A stretch of DNA of 64,000 nt, taken from DAOPJM01 sp964490325 (GTDB taxonomy: Bacteria > Bacillota > Clostridia > Christensenellales > CAG-138). The notes under the pieces were generated by a model. It was not told where the DNA came from and did no database searches. It was given only the letters and a program-made list of their open reading frames with translations. Location of the stretch: the NCBI GenBank assembly GCA_964490325.1, contig CAZBBX010000008.1:1-64000 (forward strand), read 5' to 3'. Shown piece by piece: positions 24,247 to 31,815 of the stretch (position 1 is the stretch's first letter; each line of letters starts with the position of its first letter). The position numbers were made by a program, and so were the translations under genes.

Positions 24247-24972
24247 ATGGAAGCGACAAAGCCGATCTCCATGCGCGACACAGCGCGAGAACTGATCATC
24301 GACTACATCGCTTCCGCCAAGCTGGCGCCGGGGGACAAGCTGCCCAGCGAAGCGGAGATGCAGGAGCAGTTTGCCGTCAGCCGCGCTTCGCTGCGCGAGG
24401 CGCTTAGGATGCTCGAGGGCGCAGGCATCGTGTATGCCAAGCAGGGCGGCGGCGTGTACCTGTCAGAATACGACCCGTCCATGCTGCTCGACCGTCTGCA
24501 GTACATCACCTTTTGCAAGCAGGACGTTTCCGACCTGTTTGAGGTGCGGCGCTGCGTGGAGCTGTGGTTCATTCGGCAGGTGGCGGTGAGCATCGACGAA
24601 GTGCAGCTGACAAAGTTAGACGACATCATGAAAAAGATGACCTCCTCCACCTCGGCGCGGGAGAGCCACAAGATCGACAGCGAGTTTCATATTGCGCTGT
24701 ACGAAAGCATCCCTAACCGCTTGGTGCAGCGGCTCGTTGCGCTGTACTGGGATATGATGCTCAACTACTACCTCCCCCGCGGCATCGACAGCCTGCCTGC
24801 GATGAACGTGACGATCCACAGGCGCCTATTGGCGGCGCTGCACCAACACAACGCGGAGCTTGCCTACGCCTGTATGCTGCTGCATCTGGACGACATCCTT
24901 GCTCTGCCCGCCATCGATCAAGCTGCGGATCCAACCGAAATATCGGATCCGCTCGGAAAGAAGGAAATATGA
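24247..24972 (+). CDS. GntR-family (FadR subfamily) transcriptional regulator
   Basis: A 241-residue regulator with an N-terminal winged helix-turn-helix (about 8-75: PGDKLPSEAEMQEQFAVSRAS then LREALRMLEGAGIV and a G-rich wing) and a C-terminal all-helical FCD effector domain (about 90-225). Candidate metal ligands in the FCD are the FHIALYE His and His residues near HRRLLAALHQH and LLHLDD. ATG 24247 has a GGAGGAAG site. It is divergent from tctC and overlaps the downstream FAH gene by ATGA, so both probably answer to the carboxylate taken up by the transporter. Confidence 0.95.
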   Translation: MEATKPISMRDTARELIIDYIASAKLAPGDKLPSEAEMQEQFAVSRASLREALRMLEGAGIVYAKQGGGVYLSEYDPSMLLDRLQYITFCKQDVSDLFEVRRCVELWFIRQVAVSIDEVQLTKLDDIMKKMTSSTSARESHKIDSEFHIALYESIPNRLVQRLVALYWDMMLNYYLPRGIDSLPAMNVTIHRRLLAALHQHNAELAYACMLLHLDDILALPAIDQAADPTEISDPLGKKEI

Positions 24973-25865
24973 AGTTCTATACCTGTTATGACCAAGCGGC
25001 GGGCAAGCCCTTTCCCGCCGTGGCGTTTGACGGAGACACGCTCTATCCGCTCCGCCACTTCCTGCCCGATTGTCCGTCCGTGGCCGCGCTCATCGAAAGC
25101 GGGGACGAGGCGCAGCTTGCAGCACTTCAAAGCGCCGACCTTAGCAAGGCAAGCGGCTTCCCGCTTGGCGAGGCCGAGCTGCTGGCTCCCATCGAGTACC
25201 CCCGTCAGGACGTGATCTGCTTGGGCATGAACTATCGTGCGCACGCGGCGGAGGCGGGCAAGTACAAGGAGGATGCCTTTGGCGGTGAGCGCGTTTGGCC
25301 CATCTATTTTTCCAAACGCGTCAACAGAGCCGCCGCGCCCACAAGCGACCTGCCCGACTATGCGGGGCTGGTGGACAGCCTGGACTATGAGGCGGAGCTG
25401 GGCGTTGTCATCGGCAAGACCGCAAAGGGCGTTCGCAGGGAGGACGCCTATAAGTATGTGTTTGGCTACACCGTCATCAACGACGTGTCCGCAAGAAATC
25501 TGCAAACGCGGCACAAGCAATGGTACCTCGGCAAGAGCTTGGACGGCTTTACGCCCATGGGTCCCTGCATCGTCACGGCGGACGAGTTTCCCGTCCCGCC
25601 TTCACGCAATGTTCGCAGCTTTGTCAACGGCGAGCTGCGGCAGGACAGCAACACGGATCTGATGATCTTTGACGTGGCGGAAACCATCGCCGACCTGTCG
25701 GCGGGCATGACGCTGCTGCCCGGCACCATCCTTGCCATGGGTACGCCCGCAGGCGTGGGCATGGGCTTTACGCCGCCGAAATTCTTGAAGGCGGGGGACA
25801 GGGTCTGCTGTCAGATCGACGGCATCGGAAGCCTGACGCAGCGCATCGTCCCTTGGACACGCTGA
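24969..25865 (+). CDS. Fumarylacetoacetate hydrolase family protein
   Basis: A 298-residue FAH-superfamily protein. The metal-binding residues are apparent in YEAELGVVIGK and in the INDVSARN segment, and the family start of the domain ICLGMNYRAHAAE is present. Members hydrolyse or decarboxylate 2,4-diketo acids, isomerise or dehydrate related compounds. With an SDR that could oxidise a 2-keto-3-deoxy sugar acid to a 2,4-diketo acid, this enzyme could complete a diketo-hydrolase route to pyruvate plus a hydroxy acid; that pairing is inference. Start shares ATGA with gntR. Confidence 0.92.
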   Translation: MKFYTCYDQAAGKPFPAVAFDGDTLYPLRHFLPDCPSVAALIESGDEAQLAALQSADLSKASGFPLGEAELLAPIEYPRQDVICLGMNYRAHAAEAGKYKEDAFGGERVWPIYFSKRVNRAAAPTSDLPDYAGLVDSLDYEAELGVVIGKTAKGVRREDAYKYVFGYTVINDVSARNLQTRHKQWYLGKSLDGFTPMGPCIVTADEFPVPPSRNVRSFVNGELRQDSNTDLMIFDVAETIADLSAGMTLLPGTILAMGTPAGVGMGFTPPKFLKAGDRVCCQIDGIGSLTQRIVPWTR

Positions 25866-25887
25866 GAGCACCGCACGGAAGCTAAAG

Positions 25888-25914
25888 AACCGCCGAGCAG
25901 TTCGGCGGTTTTTT
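25888..25914 (+). terminator. Terminator of gntR-FAH
   Basis: Stem AACCGCCGA/TCGGCGGTT (9 bp) followed by TTTT, 22 bp after the stop. Confidence 0.9.
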
Positions 25915-25995
25915 CTGTCCCGTTTTTCCTTGTTAAGAGGTAGGAAAATCCCAAAGCGGCAGACCCATAAAAAGAAAAGTTTTAGCGCAAAGTCA

Positions 25996-26031
25996 GACGC
26001 GGGATCGATCCATTTGGATCGACCCCGCGTC
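25996..26031. other. Long hairpin downstream of dapA1
   Basis: Sixteen-bp arms (25996-26011 and 26016-26031) with one G-T type mismatch and a 4-nt loop, lying between convergent genes. Neither strand has a strong T-run, so it may be a processed 3' end or weak terminator. Confidence 0.55.
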
Positions 26032-26095
26032 CTTTGCCGAGCAAGAGAAGGGAAGGAATGCTCGATGAGTAGGCTTTTCTGCTGTGCCGCGTGCG

Positions 26096-27007
26096 TCAGA
26101 ACAGGTACTCGTTTGCTTCTGCCAGGAAAGTGTCGATGTCCCGCTTGTCGCGTTCCGTAAGGAAGTAGCGCGGCCGCCGCGTTGTGCTGCTCTTGAGGAT
26201 GCCCCTGCGGCGCAGGATCTCCTTTTCGACGTTGACCAGCACCTCAGGCGTCGCCATCCACACGGGAAGATATTTCTCGTAGATGGCATGGATCTTTTCC
26301 GCCTTGTCGCGTTCGCCCGCTTGAAAGGCTTCGTACTCGGCGACATACAGCTCCGTAAAGGAGCAGCCCGGCATGACGCCGCGCACGCCGATGGCATACT
26401 GATCCAAGATGTCCATACCGGCATAGCCGCCAAGAATGCAAAGCGAGCTTTCCTGCTGCAGGAGGGTAGAAAGAAAGGGCTTGGGCGGCTTGTATTCGAT
26501 CTTGAACGCGGTATTCGCGTGCGTTTTTGCCATGGCGATCAGCTCGTCGTTTTCGATGCGGTAGCCCGTCACCTGCGGCGCGTATTGCAGCAGCACGGGG
26601 ATGTCCACCGCCTCCAGCACGCTCATCATGTGATGGCGCACCTCCGAGGCGGCGGGGTTGAGGAAGGAGGGAGGCAGGAGCATCAGCGAATCTGCTCCCG
26701 CCTTCTCAAAGCGCTTGGCGCGGCGAACCGCTACCTCCGTGCTGTGATGCGTGACGGAGGTCAGACTGTGCGCGGGGCTGTCCTTCACGACGGAGAGGAA
26801 GATGTCCGTCAGTTTGTCCTGCTCGCAGTCCTCTAACTTGTAGTATTCGCTGACGATCGCCCAAAGTCCCACGCCCTGCGCGCCAGAACGGTTCGCAAGG
26901 TATTCGACCAGCTTTTCGAACTGTGGATAGTCCACATCGCCGCTGTCCGTAAAGGGAACGAAGGCAAGGGTGTATACGCCCTTGATGATGTCTGTTACGC
27001 GCTGCAT
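26096..27007 (-). CDS. DapA/NAL-family aldolase or lyase 1
   Basis: A class I, Schiff-base (beta/alpha)8 enzyme of the dihydrodipicolinate synthase/N-acetylneuraminate lyase superfamily, 303 residues from ATG 27007 (site GGAGGAG 4 nt before). It keeps the N-terminal KGVYTLAFVPFTDSGDVDY segment, a Tyr in LLQYAPQVTGYR and the probable Schiff-base Lys in TAFKIEYKP, but lacks the usual GTTGE loop. It is therefore unlikely to be true DapA; a 2-keto acid aldolase or dehydratase role fits its place at the end of the RraA cluster. Substrate unknown. Confidence 0.85.
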   Translation of the reverse strand: MQRVTDIIKGVYTLAFVPFTDSGDVDYPQFEKLVEYLANRSGAQGVGLWAIVSEYYKLEDCEQDKLTDIFLSVVKDSPAHSLTSVTHHSTEVAVRRAKRFEKAGADSLMLLPPSFLNPAASEVRHHMMSVLEAVDIPVLLQYAPQVTGYRIENDELIAMAKTHANTAFKIEYKPPKPFLSTLLQQESSLCILGGYAGMDILDQYAIGVRGVMPGCSFTELYVAEYEAFQAGERDKAEKIHAIYEKYLPVWMATPEVLVNVEKEILRRRGILKSSTTRRPRYFLTERDKRDIDTFLAEANEYLF

Positions 27008-27020
27008 AGGCTCCTCCAAG

Positions 27021-27335
27021 TCAGATCTCGTAGTCTACGACCGCCTTGCATTCGCGGATGCGTGCCACGAACTCGCGGTCGGAAGGGTCGTGATGCGCGT
27101 CGGAGCGCTGCATGCGCTCCAAAGCGTCCCGATCGGCAAAGTCCATGACGACCACAAAGTCGTAAAAGTCCTTGCCCTGCTTGATGGCGGGATAGACGGT
27201 GAGCGCCTCGATCTCGGGGATGCGTGCCTGCATGGCACGAAAGCGTTTCGTCTGCTCCGCGATTACGGCGTCCAGCGCTTCCTTTGTGGGCTTGACTTCG
27301 TCCTTGAGCTTCCACATGACAAGATGTTTGATCAT
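27021..27335 (-). CDS. Dabb domain protein 2
   Basis: A 104-residue Dabb-fold protein from ATG 27335 (site GAGGAG). MIKHLVMWKLKDE at the start, a YDFVVVMDF strand and the closing RECKAVVDYEI segment match the family. It lies 4 bp after rraA1 and 13 bp before dapA1. It is a paralogue of the protein at 19084-19392; the two look like small partners used by both parts of the island. Confidence 0.88.
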   Translation of the reverse strand: MIKHLVMWKLKDEVKPTKEALDAVIAEQTKRFRAMQARIPEIEALTVYPAIKQGKDFYDFVVVMDFADRDALERMQRSDAHHDPSDREFVARIRECKAVVDYEI

Positions 27336-27339
27336 AGCT

Positions 27340-28035
27340 TTACTCCTCGTCCCAAGCCTTGTCGATGAACTCGAAATTCTTGTCCTTAAAGAATTCCGCG
27401 ACCCAGCTGCGATCCAGCGTACCATCTAAGGTACGGCGCATCTTTTCCAGATCCTTGAGGGCGAACGCGTCCACCTTGTCGGCGATCTCCGCCGCGTCCT
27501 TGGGACGGATGACGACGATGCCGTCCTCATCCCCGCGGATGATGTCGCCGGGGAAGACCACTACGCCGCCGATGGACACGGGGATGTTGATGCCGCCCGA
27601 ATTTGCCGCCTTATAGGCGTTGGACTGGACGGATCTGCCGTAGACGGGAAAGTCCGTATAGCTTCTTGCCGCGCCGCTGTCGCGGATGGCACCGTCCACT
27701 ACGAAGCCCTTGATGCCGCGCTTGCGCGCCAGAAGCATCATGCCCTCGCCGCAAAGTCCGCGTTCGGTGCAGCCGTTGGCGTCAACGACGATGACGTCGC
27801 CTTCCTTGGCCATATCCAACGCCAGATGGAACAGCATCCCCTCGCCCACGGGGGCCTTGACCGTGAAGGCCGTCCCGATGAGGGAGGAATCGTTGAAGGC
27901 GTGTATCGCGGAGTTGACGCAGGCGGTCCCGCCCAGAACATCGTCGATGTTGGCGACGGGCTTGTCCTTAAAGCGCTCCACGAGCTTGGGATCGGGTCTG
28001 ACGATCTTGGTATAGATCCTGTAACCGGCACTCAT
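27340..28035 (-). CDS. RraA-family protein 1 (HMG/CHA aldolase-like)
   Basis: A 231-residue member of the RraA/4-hydroxy-4-methyl-2-oxoglutarate aldolase fold. The catalytic-type IRD (in VVDGAIRDSGA) and the conserved VVVFPGDIIRGDEDGIVVI segment are present. Family enzymes are divalent-metal pyruvate aldolases or oxaloacetate decarboxylases; the name RraA (RNase E inhibitor) should not be transferred. It is one of three RraA paralogues in a single operon, which is unusual, and it lies between the DUF1932 dehydrogenase and a Dabb gene. Confidence 0.92.
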   Translation of the reverse strand: MSAGYRIYTKIVRPDPKLVERFKDKPVANIDDVLGGTACVNSAIHAFNDSSLIGTAFTVKAPVGEGMLFHLALDMAKEGDVIVVDANGCTERGLCGEGMMLLARKRGIKGFVVDGAIRDSGAARSYTDFPVYGRSVQSNAYKAANSGGINIPVSIGGVVVFPGDIIRGDEDGIVVIRPKDAAEIADKVDAFALKDLEKMRRTLDGTLDRSWVAEFFKDKNFEFIDKAWDEE

Positions 28036-28075
28036 ACCTATTTCACCTCGTCTTTCAATAGGGAATGTTCTTTAA

Positions 28076-28975
28076 TTACTTGGTCAGCTTTTCGCCGCGG
28101 CTCAGTCTCATGAACGCGTCGACGCAGTCCTTCAGATCCTCAGGCGTCTTGTTGTCAAAGTACGCCTTGATGTCGCTTTCGGCAGACCAAGCCAGCTTCT
28201 TTGTGGAGGCCTCGGACATGATGTTGCTCATGCCCGCTTCCTTGAGCATATCCGAGATGGCGCCGATCTCCTCGCCCCTGCGCTTGGCATGGAGGACGTC
28301 GGTGCGCACCATCATGGCCAGCTGGTCAACGGAGGGCGTGCCGTCCATCATGTCGCAGATGGAGGCGAACACCTCGTCCATCACGCCGTAGGCCTTTGCG
28401 GAGGCAAGGCACTCGATGAGGATGGCTTCCAAGCCCTTGGTGAAGATGCTGCGCAGCACCTTCAGTGCGGAGGCCTGCCCAACCTGATCGCCCACATAGC
28501 CAAGACGCATGTCAAAGCCGTTGAGGTAGTCCACGACCTCCTTGGCACGCTTGCCCGACATGAAGCAGGGGTTCTTGTGCCAATACTGCAAGGGGGACTG
28601 CATGGTCACGGCGTCCACAAAGTCGGCGCCTGTCGCCTCGATGATCGCCTGCGCCGCCTTCTTGACGGGGGGAACGGACGAGTTGTAGTCCACATAGATC
28701 TGCCCCGCCTTGAGGTAGGGCGCGTACATCTTGGCGCAGTTGACGGTCTCGGCGCAGGAGGTGGGAACAAGGATGATGTCCGAACCTTCGATGACGTCCC
28801 TTTGATCCTTCGCCATGGCAACGCCGTGCTCCGTGATGCGCTCCTCGTACTCCTTGAAGACGGGCTGTCCAAAGCGCAGGTCAAAGCCCTTTACATCCGC
28901 GCCGTTGTCGCTGATACCGGAGGAATAGCGGCTGCCCACATCGCCCAAACCAATGAATGCTATCTTCTTTTTCAT
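28076..28975 (-). CDS. 6-phosphogluconate-dehydrogenase-like NAD-binding protein with DUF1932
   Basis: A 299-residue two-domain oxidoreductase. Residues 3-35 carry the Rossmann loop AFIGLGDVGSRY, and the C-terminal half matches DUF1932 (LRSIFTKGLEAILIEC). The superfamily includes beta-hydroxyacid dehydrogenases, which oxidise a hydroxyl beta to a carboxylate. The start is ATG 28975 and it sits between rraA2 and rraA1. In the pathway it would supply or remove a keto group on the acid that the RraA or DapA-type lyases cleave; substrate unknown. Confidence 0.88.
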   Translation of the reverse strand: MKKKIAFIGLGDVGSRYSSGISDNGADVKGFDLRFGQPVFKEYEERITEHGVAMAKDQRDVIEGSDIILVPTSCAETVNCAKMYAPYLKAGQIYVDYNSSVPPVKKAAQAIIEATGADFVDAVTMQSPLQYWHKNPCFMSGKRAKEVVDYLNGFDMRLGYVGDQVGQASALKVLRSIFTKGLEAILIECLASAKAYGVMDEVFASICDMMDGTPSVDQLAMMVRTDVLHAKRRGEEIGAISDMLKEAGMSNIMSEASTKKLAWSAESDIKAYFDNKTPEDLKDCVDAFMRLSRGEKLTK

Positions 28976-29011
28976 GGTAAACTGTCTCCTTTTTCGCTTA
29001 TAAAAAGTTCG

Positions 29012-29686
29012 TCAGATGCCTACGTCGATGCCCTTTTTCTTCAGCTTCTCGCTGAACTTGGACATCTCCCAAGAGGTCACGCCGTTTGTGAAGGCTTCGC
29101 GTACCTCCGTCTCATGGTCCTCACGGTCCTTGCAGATCTTCAGCACCTCGTCTGCGATCTCCTTGGGAACGACCACCACGCCGTCGTCGTCGCCGATGAT
29201 GACGTCGCCGGGGTTGACGATCTGTCCGCCAAAGGCGATGGGATGGTTGACCGTGCCGAACTCCTCCTTGACGGTGCCGTTGACGCAGTGCCCCTTGCAG
29301 AAGACGGGGAAGCCGATGTCGCGGATGGTCTCGCCATCGCGAACGCCGCTGTCAATGACCAGCCCGCAAATGCCTCTTGCCTTGGCGCAGGTCGCCATGC
29401 AGTCGCCAAAGGGACCCTGCTCGGGGTAGTTGCCCATGGTGCAGACGATCACGTCGCCCTCGCCCGCCACCTGCATGGCGGCATGAAGGGTGATGTTGTC
29501 CATCTCCTTGCACTCGCAGGTCACGGCCACGCCGCAGACCTTCATGCCGGGATAGAACTGCTTGATGGAAGGATCGATGTAGCCCTTGCGGCCCATGGCC
29601 TCATGCGCCGTTGCCGCGGAGTATTCCTTGAACCCCTCCACGGTCTCCTTCTTTGCCTTGGTGTAATTCCGAATGATGTATTCCAT
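29012..29686 (-). CDS. RraA-family protein 2
   Basis: A 224-residue RraA-fold protein from ATG 29686 (site AAAGGCAG). It carries the arginine-aspartate pair in VIDSGVRDGE and the IVNPGDVIIGDDDGVVVVP segment, and starts with a helix that includes SAATAHEAMG, similar to 4-carboxy-4-hydroxy-2-oxoadipate aldolases. Upstream in-frame codons overlap rraA3 and are not family-like. The gap to DUF1932 is 36 bp. Confidence 0.92.
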   Translation of the reverse strand: MEYIIRNYTKAKKETVEGFKEYSAATAHEAMGRKGYIDPSIKQFYPGMKVCGVAVTCECKEMDNITLHAAMQVAGEGDVIVCTMGNYPEQGPFGDCMATCAKARGICGLVIDSGVRDGETIRDIGFPVFCKGHCVNGTVKEEFGTVNHPIAFGGQIVNPGDVIIGDDDGVVVVPKEIADEVLKICKDREDHETEVREAFTNGVTSWEMSKFSEKLKKKGIDVGI

Positions 29687-29717
29687 GATACTGCCTTTTG
29701 CCTTTCTGTCAACTTTT

Positions 29718-30374
29718 TTAGATGGCGCCGATCTCCAAATAGGTCTTGACGATGGACTCGCCCGCCAAAATGCGGTCGCGCACAACGTTTTCACTTGCAA
29801 GGATCTTCAGCGCCCGATCCAAGACCTTTTCCTCCGCCTCCTTGGGGATGAACACGACGCCGTCCACATCGGCAAACACGATGTCGCCGGGCCGGATCTT
29901 CACGCCGTCGATGATAACGGGGGTCTGCCATGCGATGATCTCCGCACGACCCTTCGAGGTGGTCGGCAGATGTCCCTTGGCAAATACGGGGAACTGCATC
30001 TGCTGCACCATCTTCGTGTCGCGCACCATGCCGTCGATGATCGCGCCCAAGCCGCCCTTGACGCGAACGCCTGTGGACATGATCTCGCCCCAGATACCGC
30101 AGCAGTACTCGCCCAGCATCGCAAGAATATACACGTCGTCCTCGCTCACATCCTCAATGGAGCGGCACTGGTTGACCAGCGCGTCCTTGGGGATCTCGTA
30201 GACCTGCTGAGCGGTCACTGTGTAGGCCTTGCCCATCAGGTTCAGTTCGGGTATGATGGGTGCAAACTCCCGTCCCAAGCTTTGATTGCGATAGCCGAAA
30301 TAGTCCAGACAGTCGCAGATCAGGCCGGAATACAGCTCCTTGGCCAATTCCTTATAGTCATACTTCTTTTCCAA
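29718..30374 (-). CDS. RraA-family protein 3
   Basis: A 218-residue RraA-fold protein, the most diverged of the three. It keeps AIIDGMVRDTKMV (Arg-Asp pair) and KIRPGDIVFADVDGVVFIP. There is no ATG: a TTG at 30374 with GGAGG 10 nt upstream is the best start (a TTG at 30410 has no site). TTG plus a long spacer suggests low translation. The N-terminal half has a Cys pair (ICDCLDYFGYR) not seen in the other two. Confidence 0.88.
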   Translation of the reverse strand: MEKKYDYKELAKELYSGLICDCLDYFGYRNQSLGREFAPIIPELNLMGKAYTVTAQQVYEIPKDALVNQCRSIEDVSEDDVYILAMLGEYCCGIWGEIMSTGVRVKGGLGAIIDGMVRDTKMVQQMQFPVFAKGHLPTTSKGRAEIIAWQTPVIIDGVKIRPGDIVFADVDGVVFIPKEAEEKVLDRALKILASENVVRDRILAGESIVKTYLEIGAI

Positions 30375-30452
30375 CGTATTTGTGCCTCCGTTATGTTTTC
30401 CAAACGCCAAGCCGCAGCGGGTGGAGCGCCGCAGACGACGATTCAGACGATC

Positions 30453-31343
30453 CTACAATACGCCAAGCTCGCGCAGCCGTTCGCCCATGCGCGCCTTTTC
30501 CTCCGCCGTGGCGGCGGAGAAGGGGGAGCGCGGCGTGGAACGGATGATCCCGCGCAGCTCCAGCATGGCATAGACCGCGACCTGCGTGGAGCGGGCGCAG
30601 TACATGATGTCGCGCAGCTCGTTGACGCAAAACTGCGTCTTGCGGCAGGCTTCATAGTCCCCTGCCCTGCCCTCGCGATACATCTTTTGGCAAAGCTCGG
30701 GAAAGGCGTTGCCCAGCCCCGGGATGAACGCCTCGCAGCCCAGTACGCAGGCGGACAGCCACATGGCCTCCGTGCCGAGCGCCACATCAAAGCGCTCGTC
30801 CTTGAGGGTGCGCAGATAATTTGCATGTTCGATGATGTCGAAGGTCGCGTCCTTCACGCCGTCCACGCCCACCTGCTCCTTGAGCCGCCGCATGAGCGCA
30901 AGCGACATGGGATAGCCCTGAAAGCGGGGGTTGTTGTAGACGTACAGGGGCGCAAGACCCGCCGTCGCCTTCTTGATGCCCTCATAGAAGGCGCAGATCT
31001 CATCGTCATTGTGCTTATAGTAGTAGGGGCCGACGGCGGAAACGGCCGCCGCGCCCTGCTCCGCCGCGTGCCGCGCAAGCCTTGCGGAGCTTAGGGTGTT
31101 GGTGGTGCCCACATGGATGATGACGGGGATGCGTCCGTTCACAAGGCGCAGGATCTCCTCGGCAAGCTGCATCCGCTCGCCTTCCTCCATCAAGGTGCCG
31201 CCGCCGTAGGAGCCTACGGCAAACAGGCCGTCCACGCGTTCGCACAGGAAGTTGACAAGCTCCTTGAGCGCTTCATGATCGACCTCGCCGTTCTCGTGAA
31301 ACGGCGTGATCATCGGCGGGATAACGCCCTGCATTCTGAACAT
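30453..31343 (-). CDS. DapA/NAL-family aldolase or lyase 2
   Basis: A 296-residue DapA-superfamily protein. It has the PPMITPFHENGEVD start, a YVYNNPRFQGYP segment with the catalytic Tyr and the Schiff-base Lys in DGVKDATFD. The usual GTTGE loop is replaced by GSYGGG. It is the first gene of the RraA cluster, and two ATCGAT operators lie 25-70 bp upstream. Likely a 2-keto-3-deoxy-acid aldolase or similar; the substrate is not readable. Confidence 0.9.
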   Translation of the reverse strand: MFRMQGVIPPMITPFHENGEVDHEALKELVNFLCERVDGLFAVGSYGGGTLMEEGERMQLAEEILRLVNGRIPVIIHVGTTNTLSSARLARHAAEQGAAAVSAVGPYYYKHNDDEICAFYEGIKKATAGLAPLYVYNNPRFQGYPMSLALMRRLKEQVGVDGVKDATFDIIEHANYLRTLKDERFDVALGTEAMWLSACVLGCEAFIPGLGNAFPELCQKMYREGRAGDYEACRKTQFCVNELRDIMYCARSTQVAVYAMLELRGIIRSTPRSPFSAATAEEKARMGERLRELGVL

Positions 31344-31367
31344 ATGCTTTTTGCCCCCGTTTTCATA

Positions 31368-31379
31368 TCAATCGATAAA
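31368..31379. promoter_or_regulatory. ATCGAT operator upstream of dapA2
   Basis: TCAATCGATAAA, 24 bp before the dapA2 start and centred 32 bp (about three helical turns) from the next copy. Confidence 0.65.
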
Positions 31380-31399
31380 CATTTCCGCAAAGGATTGCG

Positions 31400-31411
31400 T
31401 TAATCGATTAC
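31400..31411. promoter_or_regulatory. ATCGAT operator upstream of dapA2 (best palindrome)
   Basis: TTAATCGATTAC, a 10-bp perfect palindrome TAATCGATTA with central CG, as LacI-family operators have. Confidence 0.7.
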
Positions 31412-31741
31412 TATTTTCTTCATTATATCGACCCTCCCCCCGCTTGTCAAGCGTGCAAATGAATTTTCTTGCAAGATCTTGTTATGGATATACCTTCCGC
31501 TTTTGACGCGCCGCCTGCTCCCGCGCTTTATTTATGCCGCCTCCTTATTTATGCGCCGCCGCAAACAATAACGGCGGCTTTTTCTTGGCGGGGTCGCCGC
31601 AGAAAAGCTGCGCCGTGACGGGCAGGATCGCCCAATCCTATTGGGACGCCGTGCTGCCGACATTGGACGCAGGTATGCAAGGCGAGTGGGACAATATTTC
31701 GGCAGATATTTGATGCTGTCATGAAATTGCCGCAAATTCCA
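31412..31741. other. Gene-free stretch with a terminator-like relic
   Basis: No supported gene. It contains a terminator-like hairpin GCCGCCG/CGGCGGC (31555-31578) followed by TTTTTC with no gene upstream of it, and a short open frame (31617-31713). Together these look like the remains of a deleted gene end. Confidence 0.4.
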
Positions 31742-31770
31742 TTGACGAACTTACTTTTCTTGGTTATACT
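31742..31770 (+). promoter_or_regulatory. Promoter of the AAA/DUF4143 gene
   Basis: TTGACG (31742-31747), 17 bp, TATACT (31765-31770), 45 bp before the ATG. Confidence 0.75.
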
Positions 31771-31815
31771 ATGCTTGTGTAAAGATCGCGCAACGCAAGA
31801 AACGGAGAATGCTAT

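Noticed and set aside
26096..27007. Genuine lysine-biosynthesis DapA
   Set aside because: The canonical GTTGE loop is missing and all three DapA-type genes sit in catabolic operons.
27340..30374. RNase E inhibitor function for the RraA-family genes
   Set aside because: The name reflects one E. coli protein; these keep aldolase-type Arg-Asp residues and lie among catabolic genes.
31617..31713. Small protein gene in front of the AAA/DUF4143 ATPase (antitoxin candidate)
   Set aside because: No ribosome-binding site or promoter precedes it, and the ATPase promoter lies after it.
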